From Planctomycetaceae bacterium (GTDB taxonomy: Bacteria; Planctomycetota; Planctomycetia; Pirellulales; Pirellulaceae): a stretch of DNA of 64,000 nt. The position numbers were made by a program, and so were the translations under genes. The notes beneath the pieces are model-generated. The model did not search any database. It was not told the DNA's origin and saw only the letters and a program-made list of their open reading frames with translations. The stretch lies in contig JAHEBQ010000022.1 of NCBI GenBank assembly GCA_024642205.1, forward strand, positions 1 through 64,000. The letters are read 5' to 3'. Shown here piece after piece: positions 11,301-20,145 of the stretch (positions are counted from its first letter, which is position 1; each line of letters starts with the position of its first letter).

Positions 11301-14300
11301 GACCGCTTGGTTCATGTCAATACATTGGCCAGCCCGTTTGGGGCTGGATGGGGACTCAGTGGGTTACTCGAAATCGTTGAAAACCCGGATGGTTCCGCAC
11401 TGTTGATCGACGGTAACGGTGGCGAGTACTTGTTTGAAGCTCCCGCAATCGAGGGCGAAGCCTATGAATCCCCGGCCGGAGACTTCTCCGCCCTGGTTCA
11501 GCTCGGTGATGGAAGTTTTCAACGGACTCATGTTGATCAAACCGTTGAATTCTATGGATTGACGAACAAGCTGGCCAGCATTATCGATCGCAACGGGAAC
11601 CTGACCCGGTTCCAATACGACGTCAACGACAACATTGAATTTATCATCGATCCGGTCGGGTTGACCACCATTTTTCGTTACGACGGTGGCCGGGTTGCCG
11701 AAATCGAAGATCCCACCGGACGGATCACGGCGTTTCGCTACCAGAACGGAAATCTTGTCAATATTCGGGATCCTGACAACACGTCTCGGACATTCTCTTA
11801 TGATTCAATGAATCGATTGACCAGAGAAGTTGACAAGCTTGGTGAGGTGGAATCATTACAATACGGATTCTCTGGTCGAATCGGGTCCGTAACTCGTAAA
11901 GACCGATCCACGGTCAGTTACTCGCCGATTCAGCCTCAGGGACTCCGTCGCCCGGAGCAAACAAACCACCTGGCATCGCAAATTCCCGCTTCTGATTTCG
12001 GCTCGCTGGCTCTTGCCGCCAAAACGGATGCCAACGGCAATGTGACTGAACATATGCTGGACAAGCAGGGGCAGTTGCTTGGCTCAAACGATGCCGAAGG
12101 CGACTTGCCCGAATTAGCGAGAAACCAGAACAACCTTGTTGAGCGAGTGGTCGACGCTCGTGGAAATTTGACCATTTTCAACTACGACGATCGCGGAAAT
12201 GTTGTCGCTGTGTCAGATGTGATTTCCCGTGGCTCCACGACGGATCCACTCTTTATCGATCCGATTTACCCCGTCGTTCAATTCACCAACGAAATAGTTG
12301 CGGCGGATATCAATGGCGACGGGTTTGTGGATGTCATTTCCGAAAGCGGAACCTTGGGTGACAGCGTTTCTGTTCAACTTGGAAACGGCGCTGGCGGTTT
12401 CAGTATTGGCGCAACTTACCGTGTCGTCGATCCGGTGTCATTGCAGGTTGCCGATGTCAACAATGATTCAAAACTTGATGTTGTCACTACCAACATCGGC
12501 AACCAGGTTTCCGTATTGCTGGGTAACGGCGACGGAACATTGCAAATCCCGGAATCCTATCCGGCAGGTTCGAGTCCAAATGAAATTCAGACCGCTGATT
12601 TCAACGGTGATGGCTTTGTCGACCTGGCAACGACGGACAGCGGGGGCGATACCGTTTCCATACTGCTGGGTGACGGGACTGGCCAGTTCAATTCACGGAG
12701 CAGCATGGCCGTCGCGGATTCGCCTCGCGCATTGGCGATCGGCGATATCAACAACGACGGTCTGCTCGACATCGTCGTGGGTAATCACGGAACAGCTAGT
12801 GGCCTCTCGATTCTCCTTGGCAACGGCGATGGGAGTTTTGCTCCGAGCACGTTTGTCCCAACGGACGCGGAAACAGAGTTTGTCGTTCTGGCCGACTTTA
12901 CCGGCGATAACGATCTCGATGTCATTACGGGCGATTCAAACCTCGTGATGCTACGCGGGTGGGGAGATGGAACATTTGGAGCAGCCGAGATAACAAACAC
13001 GGGCAGCACGACTGGCTCACTGAAATCAGTCCGTGCCATTCTGATCGACGTCGAATTGGATGGCGACCAGGATCTGATTTTCGCAGACTCTTCCATCGCA
13101 GCCATGCGGGTTTTTGAAAACGACGGCGCGGGAAACTTCAGACAGGGCCAGACCATTGCCACAGGTGGAAATTCGATGATGGCCGCCGATGTAAATTTCG
13201 ATGGGGTTGAGGACATTATCACGTTAGCGACAGGGATTGTTTCCGTTATCGGAACGGGAGAGGGGTCATTTGTTGCCCCCCCCGTTCCGTCGACCGAAGG
13301 AACACCTGTTGGTGATGAACCAACCAGCCTTGCCGTTGCTGACTTCAACAATGATGGACATCAGGACATCGTCGTCGGCAGTCGGTTGGACAACCGGATC
13401 ACCGTGATGCTCGGAGCGGGTGATGGTACACTGACTTCACTTACTCCGATTGCTTCGGCCGGACTTGTGGTTTCTGTCGCCGCGACTGACCTGAATAATG
13501 ATGGCAATGCCGATCTGGTAACTGCGCACTACGATTTGGATAGAATTGAAGTGCGATATGGCGATGGATCCGGGGGGTTTTCAACGCCGGTTTCCGTCGT
13601 TTTCCCAGGCCAGGGACCTCTCGAAATCAAGTTTGGTGAATTCAACAACGACTCCAACCTGGATATCGCAATCGTCGGATACCGCGAATCTTCCGATCCT
13701 GGATTCTCGATCGCGTTTAGTAACGGCGACGGTACTTTTGCTGCCGGCCCATTGATCGGAGCAGCGTTCGAGGCTGCGACAATCGATGTTGGAGATATCA
13801 ACGAGGACGGCAATCTTGACGTGGTGGTTGGTGTTTCTTATTTCGGTTCAGGAAATGCTGCGCGGCCTTATTTCGGTAACGGCGACGGAACATTTGTTGA
13901 CCAAGGCCAATTGCCGTTCGGCGGCGGAGTTTTTGCAGGTCCACCGAAACAACTGAAACTGGTCGATCTGGATGACGATGGCGATCTCGAAATCATTGGG
14001 CTCGATGAAGGGGAAAACAGCCTCAAGGTTCTCCAGGGGACCGGAAACGGCGCGTTTGAGACCGTGGTTTCCTATGCGATGGACTCGGGCCCCGGCAGGC
14101 TGGAAACCGGCGACGTTAACGGTGACGGCATTCAGGACGTGATTGCGACCAACTTCGCCAGCAATCGCGTTTCAATTTTCCTGGGACGAGGCAATGGAAC
14201 GCTGACTTCACGCCAGGATTTCGTCGTCGGGAATGGACCTTCTGGAATCAAGTTGGTTGACCTGGACGAAGACGGATCGCTGGATTTTGTAACTGCCGAC

Positions 14301-17300
14301 TCGCGTGCCGATGCTATTTCGATCCGGATTAACTCGACCGACATTGCCAATCAGGCGGCTCAGGTTTTTGCCTACGATCCAGTCTTCAGTCAAGTCACAA
14401 CTTCAATCGATGAAGAAGGACGCATGGTGATTTACGACATCGATTCTGCCAACGGAAACACGCTTTCGATGACGCAAGTGATTGGAATACCCGGCGGCGG
14501 TGACGATATTGTGACTTCCTTCACGTACACGTCTCATGGATTGATCGATACGGTGACCGATCCGCTCGGCCGCGTGACCGACATGGATTACAACGCCGCA
14601 GGCTTGCTGGCAAAAGTGACGTTTGCGGTTGGCACGAACGACGAAGCATCCATCAGCTACGAATATGACGCAGCCGGAAATCAGACAGCGATAATCGATG
14701 AGTTGGGGCATCGGACTGAAACCGTTTACGATGCCCTGAATCGCATGACGCAGATAATCGGAGCCGATCCTGACGGCGCGGGACCTCTTACCTCGCCGGT
14801 GACAACCAATACTTACGACGGCCAGGGAAATCTCGTCAAGGCAACCGATGCACTTAACAACACGACGCAGTTTTTCTATGACGAGCAATATCGATTGATT
14901 GAAACGATCGATGCCAATCTGAATTCGATTACGCACCAACACGACGCGGCAGGCAATTTGATTGCCACGATTGATCGACTGGGCCGCCGATCGGAGTTCG
15001 TTTATGACCAGCGAAACCGGTTGATTGAGACCATCGATGCAGCTGGCGGAAGGTCCAGCAAGTATTACGATCAGGACAACAATGTTGTCGCAATGGTTGA
15101 CGCAAATGGAGTTATCACACGATACGTTTTTGATGCGCGCAACCGCCTTGTTCGAACCACCGATGCCCTGGGTGGCAGGGTGCGATACGAATACGACCGG
15201 GTCGACAACCTGGTTGCGATGATCGACGAGATTGGCCGCAGCACCGAGATGACATTCGATGACCTGAATCGAATAACCAGTACGACCCTTCCCAACCCAG
15301 ACCCACTGGATTCGGAACTCGCTCCCGTCACGACGTTTGCGTATGACAACGCTGGTAATGTCATTTCGACGACAGACGCGCTTGGAAACACCACGACCAG
15401 GGGCTACGACGATCGCGATCGGTTGATCCTGGTGACTGAACCGGATCCCGATGACGCGGGACCATTGGCCCGTCCAGTCTGGATCAACGAATATGATGAT
15501 TCAAATCGCCTGGTTCGAACAACGGATCCGCTGGGACGCGAATCAAGTTTTGTCTACGACGCATTGAATCGACTGTTGATCGAGACGCTGCCGGACCCGG
15601 ACGGAGTTGGTCCTGAATTTTCTCCGCAGACGACCTACACGTACGATGCCGTTGACAACCGCCGAACCGAGACGGACGCCTTGGGTAACACCACGGTCAT
15701 CGATTACGACCGTCTCTATCGGATTGTGTCCATCGTCCAGCCCGATCCAGACGATTCAGGACCGCTCCTCAACCCAACCACCACCTTTGTACTCGATGCG
15801 GAGGGACAAATCGAGAAATTGATCGACCCGCTCGGTCGGACTACGATCCATGCCTACGACCAACTGGGCCGGTTAGTCACTGAGACTCTGCCTGATTCCG
15901 ATGGGCCCGGTCCGGAGTCTTCACCGGTGTTAACGCACGAATATGACGGAATCGGCAACCAGGTCGTGGCGACTGATGCTTTGGGCAATGCCACCCGATT
16001 CGTGTACGACGATCTTTACCGGTTGGTCCGGATCATCGAACCGGACCCCGACGGCGTGGCCGAACCCGAATTGAGTCCAACAAGGACGATGAAGTACGAC
16101 GCCGCCCATCAGCTGGTGTCGACCTCGGATCCCCTGAATCGAACGACCACATACCAGTACGACGGGCTGGGGCGTGTGGTCCGCAAGACTTTTCCCGACC
16201 CCGACGGGATTGGCCCGGACATGTCGCCCGAGTTGACGTATGCGTACGACCTGATGAACAACCAGCTATCGGCGACCGACGCACTTGGTAACGCGACGGC
16301 ATATGCTTACGATAATCTTTACCGATTGGTCAAGACGACGGAATCAGACCCGGATGGGGCGGGCCCGCAATCAAGCCCGGAAACAAATTACTTCTACGAC
16401 ATCGCGAGCCAGTTGCTTTCGACAAGTGATCCACTCAACCGCACAACGGTATACGAATACGACAATCTTGGCCGTTTGATTTCTGTCGGCTTTCCCGATC
16501 CGGACGGGGCTGGTCCCGATCGGTCGCCGGTCACGACCCACGTCTATGACCTGATGAACAACGAACTGTCGGTAACCGATGCGCTGGGCAACCTGACGCA
16601 GTTTGAGTACGACAATCTCTATCGAATGACAAGCACGATTCAAGCTGATCCTGATGGATCCGGGCCGCAAACCAACCCGATCTCGTTGTTTGAATTTGAC
16701 ATTGCCGGTCAAATGACGTCGAAAACAGATCCATTGGGGAGGGTGACCTCTTACGACTACGACCAATTGGGCCGCGTGGTGCGTGAAATCTACCCCGATC
16801 CCGACGGAGTTGGGCCCCTCGTGGCACCTGAAATGACTTATGAGTTTGATCGGATGAACAACCGTCTGTCGATGACCGATGCAGTTGGAAATCTCACGCG
16901 ATATGAGTACGACAATCTCTACCGTTTAACCCGCATGATCGATTCAGATCCTGATGGTGACGGGCCAATCGCGAATCCAGTGACTCGGTATTCGTATGAC
17001 ATCGCCAGTCAGTTATTATCGACGGCCGATCCACTCAACCGCACAAGTTCAAGTGAATACGACAACCTCGGCCGTGTGATTCGAGTCACACAACCTGATC
17101 CTGATGGTAACGGGCCGCTGGCAGCGCCCCAAACGAGCTACGTTTATGACGCGATGAATAACCTGTTGTCGATGACCGACCCGTTGGGTCACGTCACCTG
17201 GTCAGAATACGACAATCTCTATCGCGTCGTCCGGGTGATCGGAGAAGATCTCGATGGAACGGGTCCCTTGACCCATCCGACCACCGACTATGCTTATGAC

Positions 17301-19955
17301 CTGGTCGACAATTTGCTTTCGCTGCAGGACTCCAGCGGAAATCAGACGCAATACGCTTACGACGACCTGGACCGTGTATTTGAGGAAATGGTGGAGCTGG
17401 AGTCCGGAACAATCGCTGCCCGTCAATTTGAATACGACGCGGAAGACAACTTGATTCGTCGCACGGATCGCAACAACCGCGTGATTGAATATGAATACGA
17501 CGTCATCTATCGGAGGATTGAAGAGAGGTGGTTGGATGCGGCAAACGACCTGGTCAACAAGATTCAGTTCGAATTTGACGAAGCAAATCAGATGCTGCGG
17601 GCCGAAGACTTGACGATCGGCTCACGCCACACCTATGCGTATGATGACCTCGGTCGCGTAACCCAGTCGGTGGTCAACAATGGTGGACCGGAGGTAGAGT
17701 TTACCAACGCTTACGACTCGCAAAGCCGACCGGTTGCGAGCATGGTTGCCCTTGGCGGCGTTAATGACTTTCGCAATATTTTCACCTATGACGGAGTAAA
17801 CCGGCTGATCCGTTTGGACCAAGACTCGCAAGCTGGTGGAAGCGAGGTTGCCGACAAGCGAGTCGATTTTGGCTATTTTGCCGACGACCAGCTGAGCCTG
17901 ATTTCACGGTACAAGCATGGAGACGGAGGTGTCAGCAACGTGGTGCTGCAATCAGCGTACAGTTACGACGGGATCGGCCGACTGAACAATTTGATTCACT
18001 CAAGTCCGGCAGACACGATCAGTGATTACGATTGGACCTACGATGCAGCCAGTCGAATCACCCAGCTCGCCAATTCCGTCGACGGCTTGAGCAGCTTCCG
18101 TTACGACAATACCAACCAATTGACCGGCGCAACGCATGCCGCCCGATCCGATGAAGCTTATGACCATGACGAAGATGGAAACCGAATCAATGCCGGTTAT
18201 TCAACCGGGCTTCACAACCGTCTCACGACTGATGAGACCTATCTCTATGACTACGACGCGGAAGGAAATCGCACCAAGCGAACCAATATCGCAACCGGCG
18301 CAGTCACCAGATACTTTTGGGACTATCGCAATCGCCTGGTTTCCGTCACAGAACAACCAAGTGACGGCGGTGCGGTTACGCACCGGGTTGAACATCGTTA
18401 CGACGTATTCAATCGCTGGATATCGAAGACAGTCGATGCCGATGGTGACGGAACAGGTGTTTCGGCAGCAACTCGCTACGAGTACAACGGCAACCAGGTC
18501 GTCTTGGCGATCGATGAATTCGGCTCCGTAACCAATCGTTATCTCTGGGTGCCGGGAGTCGACGTGTTATTAGCGGACGAGCAAGTCGGCAATCAAGTCT
18601 ACTGGACCGCATCCGATCACCTGGGGTCAGTTCGCGACGTCATTGATTCAAACGGCAACGTGGCTAATCACATCATTTACGATGCCTTCGGAAACATTGT
18701 CAGTGAAACGGTTCAGGCGGTTGATGTCCTGGTTGGCTTTACCGGGCGCCCGTGGGATGAAGCGACTGGCCTGCAGAACAATCTCCACCGATGGCTAGAC
18801 CCGACAGCCGGGCGCTGGCTTAACGAAGACCCGGTTGCCTTCCAGGCTGGTGATACCAACCTTTATCGCTACGTCGGCAATAACTCAACCAACCTCACCG
18901 ACCCGGAAGGACTGGTCGATTTCTGGAATTCAAGGCTGGGCAGAGGCTTGTTTCGAATCTACCATCAGCCACTTGAGTCAGCACGGGTTTTTGTCGATCC
19001 GGTAAAAAGATCGCTCGAGAAAACAGAAATGGGACGCTTCGGTTTGGACGTCGGGGAAACAACATTGGATGTTGGGGGGACACTCGGGAAAGCCTTCTAT
19101 GTGGATGCCCTGCCCTACCTGTTGAACGACATCGGCCCAGCAATGGGAGAGTTGGCCGCCATTCAAGGTACAAGACTTATGGGCAACGCGGGGCTTGCGG
19201 AAAAAATCCACAGGAATTCGCGATTCAGCCAAACCCGGGCACTGGAAAGATATATCGCCAATCATGGAGCGGTCAAAGCGCGAACGATGTTGGAAGAGGC
19301 ATTGGTCTATGCGGATCTTGCAGCCCACGTTTACTCAGGGGCCCAAGGCTCTACGGTGCAAGAATTCGAGTTGATGAAGCGATATGAAGATGAAGTCTGG
19401 CACAATTCAGGTTTCCAAGCCGGTTTATATCACAACTCGCAAACAGGCAAATACGTTCTGGCTTTTGAGGGAACCAATCCCGCACTCTCCAGTCGAGACG
19501 GAATTCGCGACATTTGTCAGGACCTGAAGCAGGGATTTGGAAGAAAAACTGAGCAATATGAACTGGCGATCAAACTAGCTGAGAGAATCAAAAAACGGTA
19601 CGGCGATGAACTCATTTTGTCGGGACATTCCCTGGGTGGTGGTTTGGCGACGGCGGCAGCATTGGTGCACAACCTGCCTGCCTATGTTATCGATCCGGCT
19701 GGCGTTCACCCGAAAACGATAGGTCGTCACGGCGCTGATTTCTCTCGTGCGAATGAACTGGTAAATGGAGTTCGATTACACGGAGAATTCTTGACAACGA
19801 TTGTGAACACTGCACCTGGTGCCGCGCCAACTCAGGGCAACATCAATACAATTCCGGCCTCAAAGTTCCATGATCCGTTCAGCGGACACAGTTCTGCGCT
19901 GGCCGCCAATTACGTTAGAGATCTCCTTGGAATCCCGAGGCCTCCAGAGGATTAG
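5310..19955 (+). CDS. Giant secreted YD/RHS-repeat protein with FG-GAP block and C-terminal lipase-like domain
   Basis: A 4881-residue protein; the ATG at 5310 follows AAGGACGGAG. Approximate residue ranges: 1-57, a basic N-terminus ending in LEPRQMLAG; 58-284, NHL/propeller-like repeats (PTGITTDGETIWVVD); 291-1117, about nine bacterial Ig-like repeats; 1384-1560, a cadherin-like and a carboxypeptidase-regulatory-like domain; 1877-2300, RHS entry region and first YD repeats; 2321-3014, 14 FG-GAP/VCBS repeats; 3024-4430, a second YD block; 4434-4535, an RHS core (RWLDPTAGRWLNEDP ... TDPEGL); 4536-4881, a class-3-lipase-like domain with GHSLGGG (Ser4774). In known RHS proteins the YD repeats form a shell enclosing a C-terminal toxin cleaved at the core, so this domain is probably the toxic payload. 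Surface export and target are inference. A lipoprotein gene follows at 20146. Confidence 0.9.
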   Translation: MKLPISSWKQTLRMLGYRVAGKSGADRHQPHVSSRKRGKNRRFDFYELLEPRQMLAGNALIHVVDRGEDLSFQYDLDGNLIDTFSLQDSSQAQGATTSPDGRSLFIVNSNKNVLVLDPESNSHLGTWRANGPGSVEGIATDGTHIWIVDKGRDRVFFFEYAADNRWEPQSATGDFHLASGNRKPTGITTDGETIWVVDEQDIVFVYDTLGNSLGSWRLDSANRNPSGIAIDPSGGEGIWVLDKSDERVYFYSQGRNHRSGDQVTSSSFLLDSNHQRAEGIAINPADVTVDPPSIPIINSIFEDNGVSNTDGLTNDSTLLISGTADPGNTVTLTEASYGELGSATADNSGNWIVDATSITLPDGNHLLFAVAEDAVGNRSPSSFTLEIIIDTIAPEPATIVNIDSDTGSMPDDGVTSDSTLGFNGTADPGSILSLMETGLGPVGTATADISGFWQIDAGGFPLVDGTYHFFISSADEAGNTSQSNTLEVLIDSAAPEIPRIAAINDDSGISSSDGITNDSTLSITGLSESYASVRVVDTIMGLAGSTVADANGVWVFNLPKLPDGSHGFTATAEDRAGNISDASSTFLIVVDTIAPEIPTLDLDPLFDSAPAGDKTTDLSVVTLNGTTEPGVSVVLQRGLGPMEGPVANTVASASGEFSFPGVLLDSGANQFHVFATDLADNESVFAQTITKSTSDIDPPVIVAGLLNDTGLDTEDMATTDPTIVGYISDASPLNHVVFFLYSFALDAEYDVEITAELVDGEFELDQAFLENLVGGSLPYGQYLFCVDAEDVFGNGDFVDGEFLYLEADIGDVTPPDVTVDLLYDTGASPTDGKTSDGSLTGMVDDQSPVQLTVFIADANEIESGIERQGDITDLLQPNGTFVIEQDRLELILGRPLEDETYFVTVEATDQVNVGSDSLHFDYISPVSPPVIISVVSDTGVNRGDGVTSDKTLSFSGTASPMTEIELTEFTLGSFGTVPSDSHGDWIFPLSGPGLADGVYAFTALANASGEQSDPSNVFIVTVDTESPRRANFDLNPAFDTGVVGDSYTTTGTVTLTGITQPDTEVRLQGTGRTTIADAEGMFSMANVELALGRKTYEIVTVDTAGNKSVSRKSITYDQPITLSESGFVTSATQLIELGQDYGIRTVSFRIDTDFGPSPSGLEDSFAVYLVDPADHSSTLLDRGLRGTSLFSLIGDRPDYLPGDVRFDGSLVEIDVSSIAESSEGLLLFQLINNDGNTSTTISISNIGSIVDEDGSAGPVIAAPPIVAPGAPFDVSGLAANMELTLLHENIRYDSNIKRYDADLRVRNDGADLGRSIVITFESLAGDVSLLNASGIDGSGNPYVSMREAIADHGLLSGQVSDAVHVEFSALTVSPFAFSPIVSDGGPNAAPDLEPIGILNVTPGHVLRIDLSATDADSENFYYSILHTGDLPNTTLTATGQLVIAPGPDQIGNYTFAVVATDGALSSSQPVTLNVVPDAVTTTRISGLIMDTHSVPLAGILVGLGETSVLTAADGSFELVFAGALPDNTLKVHGETYAGPEIYPLIAEKLSLLYGHDVYENVNNFIERPIYLPALDIANGATIDPAADITVTTSAIPNASVFVAAGTLDTQEGGAFEGVLSITEVPADFTPAALPADLFPDMVVTIQPGEMVFTTPAPLNLPNLAGYLPGTEMTLWSINPHTGLFDDVGVGLVGADGTTVETVSGGINNSSWHFFAPVGPVIKDPKVNPRNQDKACNLCEMTDTPNADNQWQEVGEAVQGGQELDTGFIQKQVEAVLGAKHNNPSPAAGGSNYRPGGLDGGWGTGGSSVLPSSGDFGPYGSWGSRNGASVSFSAHGSQPNVTPSSNPILAGNNRNANDTEVALHSGAVYRSHDLTPYQSLGSWHGMKLNYDSERADARPIVSTGFNNIQNNLPDPVLATKLTLSRGNLRVEVPGFTGIQPGLTGGEHFFRIPLGAQSMDVAIQADMRSLPTGVYEYESTNRFIGNASGSFIGTASMATDRLVHVNTLASPFGAGWGLSGLLEIVENPDGSALLIDGNGGEYLFEAPAIEGEAYESPAGDFSALVQLGDGSFQRTHVDQTVEFYGLTNKLASIIDRNGNLTRFQYDVNDNIEFIIDPVGLTTIFRYDGGRVAEIEDPTGRITAFRYQNGNLVNIRDPDNTSRTFSYDSMNRLTREVDKLGEVESLQYGFSGRIGSVTRKDRSTVSYSPIQPQGLRRPEQTNHLASQIPASDFGSLALAAKTDANGNVTEHMLDKQGQLLGSNDAEGDLPELARNQNNLVERVVDARGNLTIFNYDDRGNVVAVSDVISRGSTTDPLFIDPIYPVVQFTNEIVAADINGDGFVDVISESGTLGDSVSVQLGNGAGGFSIGATYRVVDPVSLQVADVNNDSKLDVVTTNIGNQVSVLLGNGDGTLQIPESYPAGSSPNEIQTADFNGDGFVDLATTDSGGDTVSILLGDGTGQFNSRSSMAVADSPRALAIGDINNDGLLDIVVGNHGTASGLSILLGNGDGSFAPSTFVPTDAETEFVVLADFTGDNDLDVITGDSNLVMLRGWGDGTFGAAEITNTGSTTGSLKSVRAILIDVELDGDQDLIFADSSIAAMRVFENDGAGNFRQGQTIATGGNSMMAADVNFDGVEDIITLATGIVSVIGTGEGSFVAPPVPSTEGTPVGDEPTSLAVADFNNDGHQDIVVGSRLDNRITVMLGAGDGTLTSLTPIASAGLVVSVAATDLNNDGNADLVTAHYDLDRIEVRYGDGSGGFSTPVSVVFPGQGPLEIKFGEFNNDSNLDIAIVGYRESSDPGFSIAFSNGDGTFAAGPLIGAAFEAATIDVGDINEDGNLDVVVGVSYFGSGNAARPYFGNGDGTFVDQGQLPFGGGVFAGPPKQLKLVDLDDDGDLEIIGLDEGENSLKVLQGTGNGAFETVVSYAMDSGPGRLETGDVNGDGIQDVIATNFASNRVSIFLGRGNGTLTSRQDFVVGNGPSGIKLVDLDEDGSLDFVTADSRADAISIRINSTDIANQAAQVFAYDPVFSQVTTSIDEEGRMVIYDIDSANGNTLSMTQVIGIPGGGDDIVTSFTYTSHGLIDTVTDPLGRVTDMDYNAAGLLAKVTFAVGTNDEASISYEYDAAGNQTAIIDELGHRTETVYDALNRMTQIIGADPDGAGPLTSPVTTNTYDGQGNLVKATDALNNTTQFFYDEQYRLIETIDANLNSITHQHDAAGNLIATIDRLGRRSEFVYDQRNRLIETIDAAGGRSSKYYDQDNNVVAMVDANGVITRYVFDARNRLVRTTDALGGRVRYEYDRVDNLVAMIDEIGRSTEMTFDDLNRITSTTLPNPDPLDSELAPVTTFAYDNAGNVISTTDALGNTTTRGYDDRDRLILVTEPDPDDAGPLARPVWINEYDDSNRLVRTTDPLGRESSFVYDALNRLLIETLPDPDGVGPEFSPQTTYTYDAVDNRRTETDALGNTTVIDYDRLYRIVSIVQPDPDDSGPLLNPTTTFVLDAEGQIEKLIDPLGRTTIHAYDQLGRLVTETLPDSDGPGPESSPVLTHEYDGIGNQVVATDALGNATRFVYDDLYRLVRIIEPDPDGVAEPELSPTRTMKYDAAHQLVSTSDPLNRTTTYQYDGLGRVVRKTFPDPDGIGPDMSPELTYAYDLMNNQLSATDALGNATAYAYDNLYRLVKTTESDPDGAGPQSSPETNYFYDIASQLLSTSDPLNRTTVYEYDNLGRLISVGFPDPDGAGPDRSPVTTHVYDLMNNELSVTDALGNLTQFEYDNLYRMTSTIQADPDGSGPQTNPISLFEFDIAGQMTSKTDPLGRVTSYDYDQLGRVVREIYPDPDGVGPLVAPEMTYEFDRMNNRLSMTDAVGNLTRYEYDNLYRLTRMIDSDPDGDGPIANPVTRYSYDIASQLLSTADPLNRTSSSEYDNLGRVIRVTQPDPDGNGPLAAPQTSYVYDAMNNLLSMTDPLGHVTWSEYDNLYRVVRVIGEDLDGTGPLTHPTTDYAYDLVDNLLSLQDSSGNQTQYAYDDLDRVFEEMVELESGTIAARQFEYDAEDNLIRRTDRNNRVIEYEYDVIYRRIEERWLDAANDLVNKIQFEFDEANQMLRAEDLTIGSRHTYAYDDLGRVTQSVVNNGGPEVEFTNAYDSQSRPVASMVALGGVNDFRNIFTYDGVNRLIRLDQDSQAGGSEVADKRVDFGYFADDQLSLISRYKHGDGGVSNVVLQSAYSYDGIGRLNNLIHSSPADTISDYDWTYDAASRITQLANSVDGLSSFRYDNTNQLTGATHAARSDEAYDHDEDGNRINAGYSTGLHNRLTTDETYLYDYDAEGNRTKRTNIATGAVTRYFWDYRNRLVSVTEQPSDGGAVTHRVEHRYDVFNRWISKTVDADGDGTGVSAATRYEYNGNQVVLAIDEFGSVTNRYLWVPGVDVLLADEQVGNQVYWTASDHLGSVRDVIDSNGNVANHIIYDAFGNIVSETVQAVDVLVGFTGRPWDEATGLQNNLHRWLDPTAGRWLNEDPVAFQAGDTNLYRYVGNNSTNLTDPEGLVDFWNSRLGRGLFRIYHQPLESARVFVDPVKRSLEKTEMGRFGLDVGETTLDVGGTLGKAFYVDALPYLLNDIGPAMGELAAIQGTRLMGNAGLAEKIHRNSRFSQTRALERYIANHGAVKARTMLEEALVYADLAAHVYSGAQGSTVQEFELMKRYEDEVWHNSGFQAGLYHNSQTGKYVLAFEGTNPALSSRDGIRDICQDLKQGFGRKTEQYELAIKLAERIKKRYGDELILSGHSLGGGLATAAALVHNLPAYVIDPAGVHPKTIGRHGADFSRANELVNGVRLHGEFLTTIVNTAPGAAPTQGNINTIPASKFHDPFSGHSSALAANYVRDLLGIPRPPED
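12270..14350 (+). repeat. FG-GAP/VCBS repeat block inside the giant gene
   Basis: Fourteen degenerate repeats of about 50 residues each carry a calcium-loop-like core such as DINGDGFVDV, DVNNDSKLDV, DFNGDGFVDL and DFNNDGHQDI, usually followed by LLGNGDGTF. Such repeats usually fold as blades of an integrin-like beta-propeller, with the Asp-rich loops binding calcium. They are flanked on both sides by YD repeats, so they interrupt an otherwise continuous RHS-type region. Confidence 0.88.
15405..17357 (+). repeat. 300-bp higher-order YD repeat array
   Basis: Corresponding TAC codons of the motif YD(N/D)LYR lie at 15405, 15705, 16005, 16308, 16608, 16908 and 17208, which is an exact 300-bp period with one 303-bp step. 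Each unit encodes two 50-residue half-units. One half reads YDNLYR...DPDGxGP...YD, the other YDNLGR...DPDGxGP...YD. The DPDGxGP loops are Asp-rich and could bind calcium. DNA identity between units is only moderate, so the array is either old or kept regular by selection on protein structure. Confidence 0.88.
18916..19955 (+). other. C-terminal lipase-like (predicted toxin) domain of the giant protein
   Basis: This 346-residue segment lies beyond the RHS core motif TDPEGL. It has the order of features seen in class 3 lipases: YADLAAHVYSG, then a strand with VLAFEGTNP near the expected oxyanion region, then LILSGHSLGGG with nucleophile Ser4774, VIDPAGVHP with Asp4795, GEFLTTIVN with Glu4826, and HDPFSGHSS near the end with His4860. 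The acid residue could be Asp4795 or Glu4826. All members of a Ser-His-acid triad are available, so the domain is probably active. Substrate (phospholipid or other ester) is unknown. Confidence 0.75.
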
Positions 19956-20145
19956 AATGCGATTCCAATCAACCCGCAAAACAGACAGAACGTTGATTTG
20001 GTTCAACGACCGGAGATGACCGACAATCCGGATAACCCGACCAAACCAAACCAAAATGAACCGGACCAGTGCCGGTGTTGTTCCCTGTCCGAGTCTTGAA
20101 AACCTAGTCTTGAAGAGGATTTTCCACAAAGGGATTGGAATTGAC

